Assembly (NCBI GenBank): GCA_047967505.1
Contig: CM106540.1
Length of the DNA stretch: 64,000 nucleotides
Origin: Dipteris shenzhenensis
Taxonomy: Eukaryota; Polypodiophyta; Polypodiopsida; Gleicheniales
Strand: one strand, 5' to 3'
The notes under the pieces are model-generated. The model ran no database searches. It worked only from the letters and a program-made list of their open reading frames with translations, and had not been told where the DNA came from. Numbering within the stretch: position 1 is the stretch's first letter; each line of letters begins with the position of its first letter. The position numbers and the translations under genes are program-made. This document shows, in pieces, positions 11,351 to 23,115 of this stretch.

Positions 11351-11439
11351 CTTGAAAAATAATTAATTGTCTTTTGCAACAAAAGAGCTAATAAAGAACT
11401 TACTTGAAAATAATCTTATGTCATTTAAAAATATTAAAC

Positions 11440-12400
11440 ATAACAACCACAATGAGGTGGTTGAACTTCACCACTGATTGTATCTAATACAAAGAAAAGA
11501 TATTTCAATATTTTATAAAATTTTAAATCATTGGATGGGTAAACCAATAATATGAAAGGATGCCTCATGTTTTTCCAATTGATTTGATATGTTACATAAC
11601 CTAGTTTTGACTTACAAATAGAAAGTTATGGATGTTTGCAATTTGGCAAATTTTCAATTCCCCTTCATCAAAATCCAATCACAAGGATTGGAATTGCATG
11701 CAAGCTCATGCCACATCATCACCAGCCTGCATGTAATTATGATCTCAGAGATCAAAATTGCGTGCAAGCTCATGCCATGTTATTGCCAGCTTGCATGCAA
11801 TTCCAATCTCAGGGACCCAAATTTTGCCCAAATGGACAAAGTTATACATGGGACCAGATTTTGATGAAGTGCTCTTCATCAAAATCCAATCCCATGTATA
11901 AAAATTTTGTTCATTTGGGTGAAATTTTGATCTCTGGATTGGAATTGCATGTAAGCTTGCCCCCTTCATCAAAATTCGATCCCACAGATAACTTTTTTGC
12001 CCATTTGGGAAAAATTTTAGACTTGCATGCAAGTTGCATGCAAGGTGGTGATGACATGGCATGATCTTGCATGAAATTTTGATGCTTGGGATTGGAATTG
12101 CATGCAGGCTAGTGATGATGTGGCATGAGATTGCATGCACTTCTGATCTTTGGGATCAGATTTTGATGAAGGGGCTTGAAAAACTGCCAAGTTACAAACA
12201 TCCAGAACTTTCAATTTATAAATCAAAAGTAGGTCAGGTAAAATATCAAATCGATCGGCAAAAAACAAGTCATCAATTCATGCTATTGGTTTAGCCATAT
12301 AAGGATTTAAAGTTTAGAAAATATTTATTTAAATGTTTTAACCCATAAAAGTGCTTTTCTTGTATTAGATACAATCACTAGTCAAGTTTAAGGACCTAGG
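11440..12400. repeat. Large imperfect inverted repeat (foldback-like)
   Basis: The reverse complement of about 11440-11650 aligns with 12187-12390; both carry versions of AAACATCCAGAACTTTC and TAGATACAATCA. Inside, 11650-11830 aligns inverted with 12000-12180, with shared blocks such as CCTTCATCAAAATC and GCATGCAAGCTCATGCCA. The centre is the perfect hairpin TTTGATGAAG/CTTCATCAAA at about 11862-11884. Arms are therefore roughly 400-500 bp. This could be a foldback or MULE-type element; I see no transposase or target duplication. Confidence 0.75.
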
Positions 12401-12830
12401 TGTGATGTTTAAATTTATATAATTTATGTATGAACATAGGTGAGACATTTAAGTTTATATCATTTATGTATGAAGATAAGTGAGACATTTATTATAATAT
12501 GCTAAATTGCCAAGTTGCAAACATCAATAACTTTCAATTTATAAGTCGAAAGTAGGTCAGGTAAGATATCAAATCAATTAGCAAAGAACAAGTGATCAAT
12601 TCATGCTATTGGTCCAGCCATATAAGGATTTAAAGTTAGAAAATATCGATTTAAATGTTTTTAATTCATAAAAGTGCTTTTCTTGTATCAGATACAATCA
12701 CTAGTCAAGTTTAAGAACCTAGGTGTGATGTTTAAGTTTATATCATTTATGTATGAAGATAGGTGAGACATTTAAGTTTATATAATTTATGTATGAAGAT
12801 AGGTGAGACATTTATTATATTATGCTAACT
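12187..12830 (+). repeat. ~310-bp direct repeat, two copies
   Basis: 12187-12496 and 12506-12830 are near-identical in sequence and order, from CCAAGTTACAAACATC to GTGAGACATTTATTAT. An internal subrepeat (ATAGGTGAGACATTTAAG) occurs twice per copy. The first copy is also the right arm of the inverted repeat, so the arm was duplicated after or during its formation. Confidence 0.85.
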
Positions 12831-12840
12831 TTAGTTTATT

Positions 12841-13095
12841 TTGATCACAAAAAATATCATCTTTGAGAAAGTTCCATCTTATGCGACACATCTTGTTGCA
12901 TGCTCCTCCTCTAGACTCACGCAGTTGCAAATGGAAGGGGCAATAGGTCTTCATAGGGACAAAGAGAATGTTCTTGTTGATAGTCTAGAGGAGGATGGAT
13001 CATCCACTTCTAGATCATCATCAAATCTTGACAATGACCTTGATTATGATGAAGCAGTAGGTGTTATTACAAATGAGGATGCATTTGTAGAGTGA
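12841..13095 (+). other. Unassigned open frame with acidic/serine-rich end
   Basis: An 84-codon frame ends DGSSTSRSSSNLDNDLDYDE and a few more residues before TGA. Composition resembles transposase tails, but there is no recognisable domain and it may be chance. Confidence 0.2.
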
Positions 13096-13420
13096 GACGG
13101 TTTTTGGTTATGTGGGAATCTCCTAATGTTCATATTTTTTTTAGTATCATTATATCAGGAAATCACCCAAGTTTAAAACCATAAAGACTATGCATTGTGT
13201 TTTATTAAATTATGTACATTATGACGCATTTAAAAATTGCTAAGAAAAATAAAGTTAAATTTAGGATATTTTTTTGCTTTTTTTCCCTATTGTGATACTG
13301 TGTAATATTATTTTTAATTATGATTAAAAAACTATCAAAATTTTACTTTTAAAAAAAGAATATTCCATTTAGTTTTTGTTTGTGCACAATGTTACCCACT
13401 TTATACACAATAGTGTTCAG

Positions 13421-14304
13421 GAAGCAAGGAAAGCTTCATCAACAAGCTAAAACAAAATTTATCTGTAGAGTTGGACATGAAAGGTCTTGGACTTATGCAA
13501 TTTAGTCTTGGTATTGAGTTATCGAGAGACTTAGACAACACCTTCATGAACAAGTAGAAATATGTGGATAGTCCCTAAAGAAGTTTCATATGGTAGATTG
13601 CAAGATTGTAGCCACTCCCATGAAGCAGAGTTTGAAACTTAACAAAGAGGCTTACAATCATGACAAGTACTATCAATAGCTCATCAAATCTCTTATATAT
13701 GTGACTATTACAATACCAAACATTTGTTATTGAGTAAGCTCACATGCACAGTTCATGTGGCAAATCCAAAACAATCTCACTCAAATGTAGCCAAGAGAGT
13801 CTTGAGGTATATTAGAGGTACAAAATAGTTTGGAACAGAATACAAAGGAAGCAAGGTTGCATGGATATTGTGATAGCAACTATGCAGGAGATCATGAGAC
13901 TAAGAGATCCACATAAGGATATGCATTTTTCCTTGGTCAAGCTGCTATATCATGGTTGTCAACAACAAGCAACCGATTGTTTCTTTATCTTTAAAAAAAT
14001 TACAATACAAGGCACTCACACAACAAGTGCATATAAGGTTATATGGCCCAGAAGACTATTGTTAGAAATAGATTACTTTGATGAGTCAAAGCCAACAACA
14101 ATATACAGTGATAATCAATCAACTCAAGCATTAGCCAAGAATCTAGTATATGACTCCAAGACAAAGCACATTGATGTCAGAGAGATGTTCATTAGAGAAA
14201 GGATGTTACTTGGTGACATCACATTGCAACATTGTGATAGCATAGGAAATGGTGCAGATATCTTCACCAAACCACTTGGGAAAGATATTTTTAAGAAACA
14301 CTGA
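13421..14304 (+). pseudogene. Ty1-copia RT C-terminus and RNase H
   Basis: The first part reads MKGLGLMQFSLGIELSRDL, KKFHMVDCKIVATPMKQ and LKLNKEA, the standard copia order after the YVDD region. RNase H pieces follow in other frames. The last 90 codons are well kept: TSAYKVIWPRRLLLEI, TIYSDNQSTQALAKN and SKTKHIDVREMFIRERML, ending ADIFTKPLGKDIFKKH and a TGA. The RNase H aspartate in YSDNQS is present. The RT catalytic region and everything upstream are missing. Confidence 0.88.
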
Positions 14305-14337
14305 CAAGCTCCGACCCAAAGGAAGATCACGTTCCCA

Positions 14338-15120
14338 TTAAAGGGGTGTGATGGAATTTGATGTTTAGTCCTTCTATTCCTCATAATCATCATATTGAGG
14401 GAAGGCCTACTTCATGATGTTGATCTTGAGGGAAACCCTTGTGCCTTTTAGCACTCTTTGTATTAGTGCTATGCATATTATCAATACATGATGTTGATAT
14501 GTACATATTCATTCTTTTCAACTAATATAGTGAGACTAAAGTAGAAAAGGCAATTCCCAATGCAACTTTAAATGATAAGGTTGTGTTTAGCCAAATGGAA
14601 GAGATGCAGGAGAAGCTCAAGGGAGGTATGAAAGAGAAGATCAAAGGAGAGGCACAGGGCTCCTTATATGAATAAATGTCTACTCGACTATAAAAGGAAG
14701 TTAAAGAGTAGCTGAAAGACTACGCAACTCAAGAGTGTTTAGGATCGGACTTTTACAACTCGTACATAGTAGAAGACTCTTATGAAGAGTCTTGGGAGAC
14801 AACCAGCCAAGCTTTACTAGGAGTTGAATGGGAAGATGGAGTTTAATATTAGTCAATAAGGAGCACATGCAATCCCAACTTTTATGACAAAAGCTAAAAG
14901 AACTCAGGTTATTAGACAGTTTAATAAGCTGAAAGGATTACGAGTGTGGATGGTAGAGGAGCTCACAAAAGCTCAAATCGAAGCTTGCAAAGGTGAAGGT
15001 GGCCAAGAAAGAAGTGGGATGTCTTTGAAGATGGCAAGGCTTTGATTAGAGACCTCAAAGGCAAGTCCAAAGACTCTCAATCTATAACTAATGTATGATA
15101 TGCTTTTTTTCTGTTCTCAA
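14338..15120 (+). mobile_element. Polypurine tract, probable 3' LTR start and unassigned sequence
   Basis: AAAGGGGTG at about 14340 follows the RNase H stop and looks like a polypurine tract. TGATGGAATTTG at 14349 would then open the 3' LTR of the copia remnant. Its end is not visible. From 14520 to 15110 there is a Lys/Glu-rich translated stretch with several stops (MEEMQEKLKGGMKEKIKGEA) that I cannot assign. Confidence 0.4.
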
Positions 15121-15397
15121 TGTGAATCCATAGAAGAAGCAATGAGGCACAAATGTAAATCTTTATTCCAAGAGTGGTTACATATATAGGCAACTACCTC
15201 CATGTAGGTAGATCCCAGATCCACAATCATCTCCCTGATTATCTCAATCAATCACCTCCTATGATCACTCACTTATCACACCAACCTGACACACCTAACT
15301 AGAACATTCTAGCACACCTACACTCCCACACTTCTTACATAGGACTCCAAGACCATAGGCACACACACACACACACACACATCAATTTGCCCCTTCA
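15121..15397 (-). repeat. Left LTR (3' LTR of the minus-strand element)
   Basis: It runs from TGTGAATCCAT to AATTTGCCCCTTCA and holds a (CA)n run near its right end. It matches 18770-19040 with about a dozen base changes by eye, mostly transitions, plus an indel near the CA run. Confidence 0.92.
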
Positions 15398-15412
15398 TTC
15401 CCCCCCACAAAT
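15398..15412 (-). promoter_or_regulatory. Polypurine tract
   Basis: The minus strand reads TTTGTGGGGGGGAA directly before the LTR start. This is the position and composition of the plus-strand primer, and it sets the element's orientation. Confidence 0.65.
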
Positions 15413-15605
15413 TGATGACCTCATCTCTGAGCAGTAGTACATGGGATGCTCCATGGCTTGCCCACCATCATGGGGCAACACTGATGGCCCCAACCTGTGA
15501 CTCACTATTTAGGATTCTTGGTTTACAACTGGGATATGGACATTTACTATGTATGTAAAGCCCAATGAGTCCAACAAGAAAAAATCTCAAAAGACTAACA
15601 ATCTT

Positions 15606-16735
15606 TTAAGGATGGACTATCCATGGCAAAGAACCATTATGGACCTCACACACACATAACTTAGAAAACATATGGATCCTTACCCTTGTCAGATTCGACT
15701 TGGGTGTTTTAAGTAGTGAGAGCTTTGACATTCCCTGGTTCTTCTTCTTCTTTAGTTTCTGCTTCCTATACAAGATTGGATGAACATCTCTTCTTGGCAT
15801 AACATTCCTTTTCAAAGTGTCTAGGTTTGCCACAAAAGTTACATTTCATTTTGCTCTTTCCCTTGAAGTTGCTTAAGTTGCTTCTGGCCATTGCTTTTGG
15901 CCAAATATGCCCCTTCTTTGTAATCACTTCTTTGCTTGATCTTTCTCTCCTCCTCCAAGAGTGATGCTTCAATTTCTACCAGACTTATCTCTGGAATATT
16001 GGCGAGTGTGGTTACAATAGTGCCATATTCTCAATGAGACTTCTAAGTAAGATGGAAATTACAATATCTTCATCAAGATTAAACTTGATGCTAGATAACT
16101 ATGTCAAAATGCTCTTCATTGAATTTAGATGTGAAGACATGGACTCCCCTCTATCCAATTTTAAGTCAAAGAACTTGATAAGCAAGCTAAACTTAGAGCA
16201 TCTTCCCTGTGCTCCAAACACATGGTCAAATTGAGTCCATGCAGCATGAGCAGTCTCACACCCATCAATGTGATGAATAAAGGAATCATTCAAACCAAGA
16301 GCAATTATACCAAGTGCTTTTTCATCTTTTGGAAGCCATGAAGCTTCTCCTTCTCTAGTTGTAGGTTTAGTTTCTTTTCCATTTGCTACCTTCCATATTC
16401 TGTTTTTCATGAGAATAAACTTTAGTTTTGTTTGCCAAGTGTAAAACCACTCTCCTTCAAACTTATCTATTTTCAGTTTGGAAGCCATTTTGGGAAGATC
16501 TTACCAAATTAATGGCAGTGTCTAATCCCTTTACAAAAGGTCAGTCTTTTTGAACAAAAAAATTGCCTTCACCGTATAGATGCAAATTACAAGATAAGAA
16601 TTCTGAAAATCCTAATTGTTTGGCATATTCATAACCAGTTGGCTTCTCCCACAACCTCTTAACTGGGGTCTTCTTCACCTTGTACTTCATCTTTGTAGTC
16701 TTCTTGGCACTTGAAGAATTTTGAGAATTTGGCAT
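15606..16735 (-). pseudogene. Ty1-copia gag of the 15121-19040 element
   Basis: From 16488 leftwards, MASKLKIDKFEGEWFYTW opens a copia gag. It continues AAWTQFDHVFGAQGRCSKF and LIKFFDLKLDRGESMSSHL, typical of the UBN2-type gag domain. A Lys/Ser linker then leads to an intact knuckle, CNFCGKPRHFEKEC, near 15830. The frame then runs to a Pro-Trp-Ile-Val sequence where the protease would begin and stops. The frame is disrupted around 16000-16100. A short basic ORF at 16541-16735 lies upstream and may be leader or unrelated. Gag would form the particle; no intact pol exists here. Confidence 0.82.
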
Positions 16736-17344
16736 TTTGTCTAGAAATTAACATCAACTAAACTTCAAAGAGCATTCTCTGATTTGAAAAAGAAATCTTT
16801 GAATCTCTGATTTGAATTCTAACTCCTCAAGCATCAACTTAGCATGTAGTGTAGCATCTAATTTCAAAAAAATAGTCAAGAAATGCTTGCAAAAATAGAG
16901 TGACTTTGGAGGATTGCTACCTCACACCACAAGGCATCAACTAGAGGGAATTTGCTGCATAATTAATGATCCTTCGGAGTAGAAGACTCAATGCAAATCT
17001 TAGACCAAAAAAAGCTTCACACCTCCAGGGGCAGCAACATCTTCTCCACCTCCAAAAACATGTCTCCTTGAAAAACCCGATTGGTTTTTCTGTAGTTTCT
17101 CCTCATTCCTTGGTCCATTTGCTCTAAAAATTCACCAACAGTTAGCCCATAGGGTCACCTAAGTGACCTTAAACCGTTTTTGAAACGGTGGCTCCAGTAG
17201 GTTGTATCATCAAAATGGCACGGGATAGGGCGAGTGTAAGCACAGATTGTAGAGGCCATAATCTTTCAATTCCTCTCAAGTGGAAGGGTGCCCTAACTAG
17301 GGGAATCCACACCTGAAAGGGCTGGAGCAATGATGGCTTGTAGG

Positions 17345-18560
17345 AGGAGAATGAGCTTAAGGAAATTCATGGATGTAAAAATAGCTTTTCTACATGGAGA
17401 TCTTCATGAGAACATCTATATGTAGCAGCCAGAGGGGTTTGTTGTGTAGGGCAAAGAACGGATGGTATGCAAGCTTCAAAAAAGTCTTTATGGGCTAAAG
17501 CAGGCTCCTAGGGAGTGGTACCATAAGTTTGATGCATTTATGCGATCCCAAGGGTACACATGGAGTGAGATAGATCATTGCCTCTACACAAAGAAGGCAT
17601 CAAATGGCAACCTTGATTTTATATGTTGATGACATGCTTATTGCTGGGAAATCTACTAGAAAAGGTTGCATGAGACCTTTGACATGAAGGATTTGGGTGA
17701 TGCCAGTCACATACTTGGCATGAGGATTGTTTGGGATAGGAATAAGAAACTCCTTCACTTGGCACAGAAAGTGTACATTAGCAAGGTACTTGAGCGTTTC
17801 AATATGGACAGGGGGAATTTCATAAGTACTCCGTTGCCTCCATATGTGAAACTCAGCCTCCAAGCGGACAAAGTCAGATGAGAGGCAGGCTGAAATGGCA
17901 AAGATACCTTATGCATCCATAGTAGGAAGCTTGATGTATGCCATGGTTGCTACATGTCCATATATTGCTTTTGCAATGGGAGCTGTTAGTAGATATATGG
18001 CAAATCCTGGCAAGAAGCATTGGGAGGCAGTGAAAGGTATCATGAAATACTTGAATGGTACGAAGAACATCTGCATTTTCTTTGGGAGGAAGGACACATC
18101 TGTTGTTGGATATGAAGATTCTGATTTTGTAGGGAATGTAGACACCATGAGCTCTACTACAAGATATGTTTTCTCATTCACTAGAGGTGCAGTTTCATGG
18201 GTCTCTCGTTTGCAGCCATGTACGGCTTTGTCTACCACTGAGATAGAGTATGTTGCAGCCATTGAGGGATGCAAGGAAGCTATATGGCTTACTCGTCTAA
18301 TGGGAGACTTGAGCATTGCATGAGAGGTTCCAGTTTTGCACTGTGATAGTCAGAGTGCCATCCAGTTGGCACGGAATCCTGTCTTCCATGCGAAGACAAA
18401 GCATATTGATGTGAAGTATCACTTCATCAGAAAGGTGATTGAGGACAAGCACATCTAGCTTGTCAAGGTTCACACAGATGACAACCCTACAGATCTTCTT
18501 AGAAAGAGTCTTTCCTTAGAGTGGTTTGTACATTGCAGAGTATTGATGGGTGTCGGATGA
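17345..18560 (+). pseudogene. Ty1-copia reverse transcriptase/RNase H fragment
   Basis: RT motifs come in order: DVKIAFLHGDLHENIYM, KSLYGLKQAPREWYHKF, and after one frameshift ILYVDDMLIAG with the catalytic YVDD intact. Then MKDLGDASHILGMRI and IPYASIVGSLMYAMVATCPY, and RNase H with YEDSDFVGN, STTEIEYVA and LHCDSQSAIQLA, so the acidic residues are present. It ends KTKHIDVKYHFIRKVIE and NPTDLL. In-frame stops include TAG twice near 17420-17440, TGA near 18320 and TAG near 18457. It is opposite in strand to the gag in the same LTR pair, so it is a separate insertion or rearranged piece. Confidence 0.88.
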
Positions 18561-18599
18561 CACTAGGATTCCCATCTTCTCCCTTAAAGGCGCATTGGC

Positions 18600-18762
18600 C
18601 TTTAAGTGGGAGGTTGTTGGGATAAAGGCTAATGGCCTAGTATATACCCCTTTGTACCATACATATATAATAAGAGCTTACCTTGTTCTGGGTGAGTTAG
18701 CACCCACAATTTCGGTGTTCTCCCTTTCTTTGTTGCTCTCCAATAAGACCTCCTCTCCATCA
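18600..18762 (+). mobile_element. Polypurine tract and short LTR of the plus-strand copia piece
   Basis: AAGTGGGAGGT is followed at 18615 by TGTTGGGATAAAGGC, the classic start of a copia LTR. The LTR would be about 148 bp if it ends at CTCCATCA (18762). Seven bases then separate it from the right LTR of the enclosing element. Confidence 0.55.
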
Positions 18763-18769
18763 TGCCACG

Positions 18770-19040
18770 TGTGAATCCATGGAAGAAGTAATGAGGCACA
18801 AATGTAAATCCTTATTCCAAGAGTGGTTACATATATAGGCAGCTGCCTCCATGTAGGTAGATCCCAGATCCACAATCATCTCCCTGATTATCTCAATCAA
18901 TCACCTCCTATGATCACTCACTCATCACACCAACCTGACATACCAAATTAGAACCTTCTAGCACACCTACACTCACACACTTCTTGCATAGGACTCCAAG
19001 GCGGCACACACACACACACACACATTAATTTGCCCCTTCA
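18770..19040 (-). repeat. Right LTR (5' LTR of the minus-strand element)
   Basis: This is the direct copy of 15121-15397, with the same start and end and a shorter CA run. It is followed by CTCAA, the right half of the target duplication. Confidence 0.92.
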
Positions 19041-19045
19041 CTCAA

Positions 19046-20237
19046 TTCTTTTTATTCATCTTTATTAGTTGAACAAGTTGTATTTGCTAGAAGTAATATA
19101 ATTCAAGATTCCCTTTTTAAAAAAACTTATAATCTATTTGATGTGTCTATGTCTTCATTTAATCACAAAAATTATATTGGGATGTCAAATTTGAATTTTA
19201 TAATTGAAGATTTGAATTAAACTATTAAACCAAAACCCAACATTCAACTGATGAATATTGTTGTGTGTGTTATTCTAGAGAGAGAGAGAGAGAGATGACA
19301 ATTTGAATGTTACCTTGGTCTAGTTGTTTGTTTCTACAAGTGTTATTGATAATGAGTTGATAATGATGTGACAAAGAAGGCTTCAACCTGGCTTCAATGA
19401 CTTGGCATGACAATATAATTGAGATATAGGTCAATGACTTTCGTGAATGAGTGAAAGCATTGAGTATGTCTCCACCAATACAACCTTGATGATGTGACTC
19501 ACAGGGATAAGATTTGTCTTTATTGTGAGAAGATAGATCTCACTATAATAGAAGTGCCAATGTGACAAGGGTGTGGATACCCAACAATCCAATAGAGAGA
19601 TGAGCCTCTGAGGATGGAGCCATGGAGACCTCAAGGTGTTACACAACTTGGGAGGTATGGAAGGAAGATTGTCTGTTACCTTGACTTTGTCTTATGTATA
19701 GGTGAGCTGGACTGAGCCACCACAAAAACTAACAAGGCTATGTCATTAAGGGGAAACACTGTTGTGGATGAGTACTTGTTGGACTTTCATCCATTTCTCT
19801 TTCCCCTTATTCAAATGAGTAGTGTTACGGTATGGAGAAAAAGGGAATTTCTAGAGATAATTGTTTCTTATGAGGGCAAGCCTCTTGAGAGTGACTTTCA
19901 TGAGAGTGAAGGTGCTAAGGGAGGAGGATTTTTACCTACAAAAAAAATCCACCTCGATTGCTTAGCACGATATAACATGTTGACTTATGCGATTGTACTT
20001 CTATTTAACCAAGTACCAAGGATCCAATGCCCATGAAAGATCAATGCTGGCCGAATTGCACCAAGATTGTGGGAAAAATGTCCCATCAAGCAACCAATAT
20101 TAGAGATAGTGACAATTCTCTCCTCCCATGATAGCGAATTCTTGCATTTCCTACAAGGTCTATAGAGCTTTTCCGGACTAAAAACAAGAGCAACTTGGTT
20201 ACAAGGTAGCTAGATCTTCATAAATTTCTTGCAAGTC
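19046..20237. other. No gene recognised
   Basis: The stretch is AT-rich sequence with an 18-base GA run near 19276. Short open frames (for example 19740-20036) show no family motif. The segment ends with AAGTC, the left half of the target duplication of the next element. Confidence 0.6.
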
Positions 20238-20961
20238 TGTTACAGAAATTATATTTATGATATATCTTGCTTTGGGACATTATTATTTTTAGTCGAGTGT
20301 GACTATGACAAAGTACTCCATAGGAGCGCACCGGACGCGGCAGGGGTCCTAGTGGATACTTTGTGTGGTTAGTTGGGGACGCCTGACTAGCTTGTGTTTT
20401 GCCATGCTAGATGATCTGTACTGTGGGTGATTCCATGTTAATACTGATGTCGCTAGTGTTATTGGTATTGTGCTTGATTATTGTGCTTTGAGCGCAGTTA
20501 TGTTGGGATCGGGTTGATTCGGTGATTCGTTCAATCAATGGTTAATAACTAATGTAATTGGCGGCTTAAGTACAGGTGATGGAACTCATAGCGAGAATTG
20601 GAGTTAGTGCGAGGGTACCGAACGAGGTGTCGCATAGCGCATTATATATGCCCATGGGCCAATTTTGTATTTGTTTTATTATTGCAAGTTTGAGCAATAT
20701 ATTTTGTTATGGACATAATTCATTTTGGGCCGTAAGATGGCTATGTAAAGCAAATCCCTCATTTTTGGATGAGAGGGATAATTTTGGCTCTTTGGTGCTT
20801 TTATAAAATATCATAAATACTCTAGATGAGGAAGCGTGAGCCACTCATCTAGGGGGGGAGATTGTACCCATTCTACTGTCGTTTTCATGATGTGATTGTG
20901 TTCTGTTTCTCCAATTGATTAAGTGGTGAATTTGTGTGAAAAGAATTACCTTCCGGTTTCA
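20238..20961 (+). repeat. 5' LTR
   Basis: It starts TGTTACAGAAATTATATTT and ends CCTTCCGGTTTCA. It aligns base for base in length with the right LTR, with scattered substitutions. The open frame 20576-20806 inside it is repeated in the right LTR and is not a gene. Confidence 0.93.
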
Positions 20962-20962
20962 G

Positions 20963-20974
20963 TGGTATCAGAGC
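20963..20974 (+). promoter_or_regulatory. Primer-binding site (initiator tRNA-Met)
   Basis: TGGTATCAGAGC starts two bases after the LTR end. It is the complement of the plant initiator tRNA-Met 3' end and is typical of chromoviruses. Confidence 0.92.
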
Positions 20975-21029
20975 CACAGACCCCAAAGTCCAGAGGACTC
21001 TTTTTGGTGTTTGTAGGAGTGCATAGTCA

Positions 21030-23088
21030 CATGGCCTAAACCCCGAGATATACATGAATTGCGATCATTCTTGGGATTGTGTAGCTTTTATAGAAATTTT
21101 GTCAAGAATTTTGCATACATTGCACATCCATTGACAGACCTTCTTAGAAAAGCTAAGCATTTCTTATGGACCGAGCGTTAAGATAAATCTTTTATAGCTT
21201 TGAAAGAAGCTCTCACACAAGCTCCTGTGTTGTAACTACCCGATTTCTCTAGACCATTCTTTGTAGTTGTAACTGATGCTAGTGGATATGGAATTGGAGC
21301 CGTACTTATGCAAGATGGACATCCAATAGCATATGAGAGCTGAAAATTAAAACCAGCAGAATGCAATTATAGTACATATGATAAAGAATCAACCGCTGTT
21401 GTGCATACCTTACGAACGTGGAAACATTATTTGATGGGATCCGACTTTCTTATCAAAACCGATCAGCAAAGTATCAAGCATTTGTTGACTCAACCACTTA
21501 TATCCGATAGGCACATCAAGTGGGCATCATTTATGCAGAGTTTTCAGCCCATGATTCAATATCAACCTAGAAAGGAAAATGTAGTTGCTGATGCTCTTAG
21601 CAAAAAGCCAAGTACTAATCACATCACTACTGTAGAGACCCAACCTTTTGAAGGTATGAAGAATTCTTATCAAGGGGATCCGGACTTCTCTCCGATATAT
21701 GGAACAAATTAGAAAATAACAATTGGAATCCTATGTTGGACTATTCATGCACTGATGGATACCTCTTTTATTAAAAGAAATTATGCATCACTCGACCCTT
21801 TAGACAAATTATAATGGAGGAAATGCACCAACCACCATATGTGGGACATAGGGGAGTGACTGCCACTTTACAAGTGATAGCAAGAGAATTCCATTGGCCT
21901 ACTATAAGAAAAGATGTGGCTAAGTTTGTAGCCGAATGCATCACTTGTCAGAAGATCAAGAGTTACAAAGGAAAGACCCCAGGATTGCTTATGCCTTGGC
22001 CTATTCCTATGCAAACTTGGGAACAAATATCCATGGATTTCATAACAGGTTTTCCTACTACAGTGAATCAAAATGATATGATTTGGATGATAATAGATCG
22101 CTTTAGTAAGCAAGCTTATTTCATCCCATGCAAGAAGATTTTAACAGCTCAGCAAGCTGCACATTTATTCATCAAGCATTTCTTTGTTCATCATGGCTTG
22201 CCAAAGATTATAGTGTCTGATCGAGATTCAAAGTTTTGCAGTAACTTCTAGACTGCATTATTTCATAATCTAGGCACTAAGTTAGACTTCTCATCAGCTT
22301 TTCATCCAGAATCGAATGGACAAACTGAAGTTACAAACAGTACTATTCTGGATATGATAAGAGCTTATGTAGGAAGTCAACCAAAGACTTGGGACAAATA
22401 CATTCATCTCTTACAGTTTGCTTATAATAATACTCCTCATTCTGCAACTAAAAGAGCACCCTTTGAGATTATCTATGGGAAGGTTTTACCTATTCCTGTC
22501 ACACGATTGACCCATAGAGTGGAAGCAGTAGATGCATTTACCCATGATTATCAAAATATTCTCAAAGAAGTTCGAGAAGTGATTGCAATAGCTCAAGAGA
22601 AGTACACAAAACAAGCTAATAAGAAACGGAAACACATGCTTTGTAAAGAAGGTGATTATGTACTTCTTCGGATTGAGAAAAGAAGATCGAAGAGTGTTGA
22701 GAAATGGCCAGTAATCAAGATGTCACCACGTTTTTATGGACCATTCAAGGTGATTCAGAAAATCAATGATCTAGCTTATAGGCTTGAATTACCTGATAAT
22801 TGGAAAATACATAATGCTTTCCATATCAGCCTCTTAAAGCCCTTCAAAGGACCTCTAACTATTCATCCTGTCTATGACGAGGCCCCATTGATTGTTGATG
22901 AAGAAGAAATTCTAGAACTCGAATGCATTGTTGATCATCAACAAACCTCGACGCAAAAAGGAAATGTCTATACTAAATACTTGCTCAAATTTAAGAACCA
23001 TCCAAGAGAAGATGCTCAGTGGATGCCCGAGCGGTTCTTTCGAACTTTTCCAGAGCTCCTTAGTTCCTATAATCAAACACGCAACTAA
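21030..23088 (+). pseudogene. Ty3-gypsy pol: RT end, RNase H, integrase, chromodomain-like tail
   Basis: Starts with ELRSFLGLCSFYRNFVKNFA (RT/RNase H junction). RNase H keeps its acidic residues in [21 protein letters not shown] and IKTDQQSIKHLL. The integrase has an HHCC finger (VGHRGVTATL then CITCQKIK) and the D, D, E residues in SMDFITGFP, VSDRDSKF and NGQTEVTN. The GPF motif follows (YGPFKVIQKI), then HNAFHISLLKPF. The last ~60 residues (LELECIVDHQ, YLLKFKNHPREDAQWMPE) match the chromodomain pattern that steers chromovirus integration. Stops at about 21180, 21235, 21343 and 22250 fall at expected Arg, Gln or Trp codons. The RT active site is absent. Confidence 0.93.
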
Positions 23089-23102
23089 GGTCAGTTGCAA
23101 TC

Positions 23103-23115
23103 CAAGCAAGAGGGA
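23103..23115 (+). promoter_or_regulatory. Polypurine tract
   Basis: AAGCAAGAGGGA lies directly before the right LTR, where plus-strand synthesis would be primed. Confidence 0.65.

Larger units (their letters stand above)
15121..19040 (-). mobile_element. LTR retrotransposon with paired LTRs and CTCAA target duplication
   Basis: Direct LTR copies lie at 15121-15397 and 18770-19040. CTCAA at 15116-15120 and again at 19041-19045 is a perfect 5-bp target duplication, so the limits are firm. A G-rich polypurine tract on the minus strand abuts the left LTR, and minus-strand gag follows, so the element points left. Between gag and the right LTR sits a plus-strand copia pol piece with its own LTR start (17345-18762), apparently foreign. 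No tRNA-Met primer site is visible beside the right LTR. The element carries gag only and could move only with help. Confidence 0.88.

Noticed and set aside
20576-20806. 76-codon open frame present twice (also 23453-23683)
   Set aside because: The duplication is explained by the two LTRs; no protein similarity was seen.
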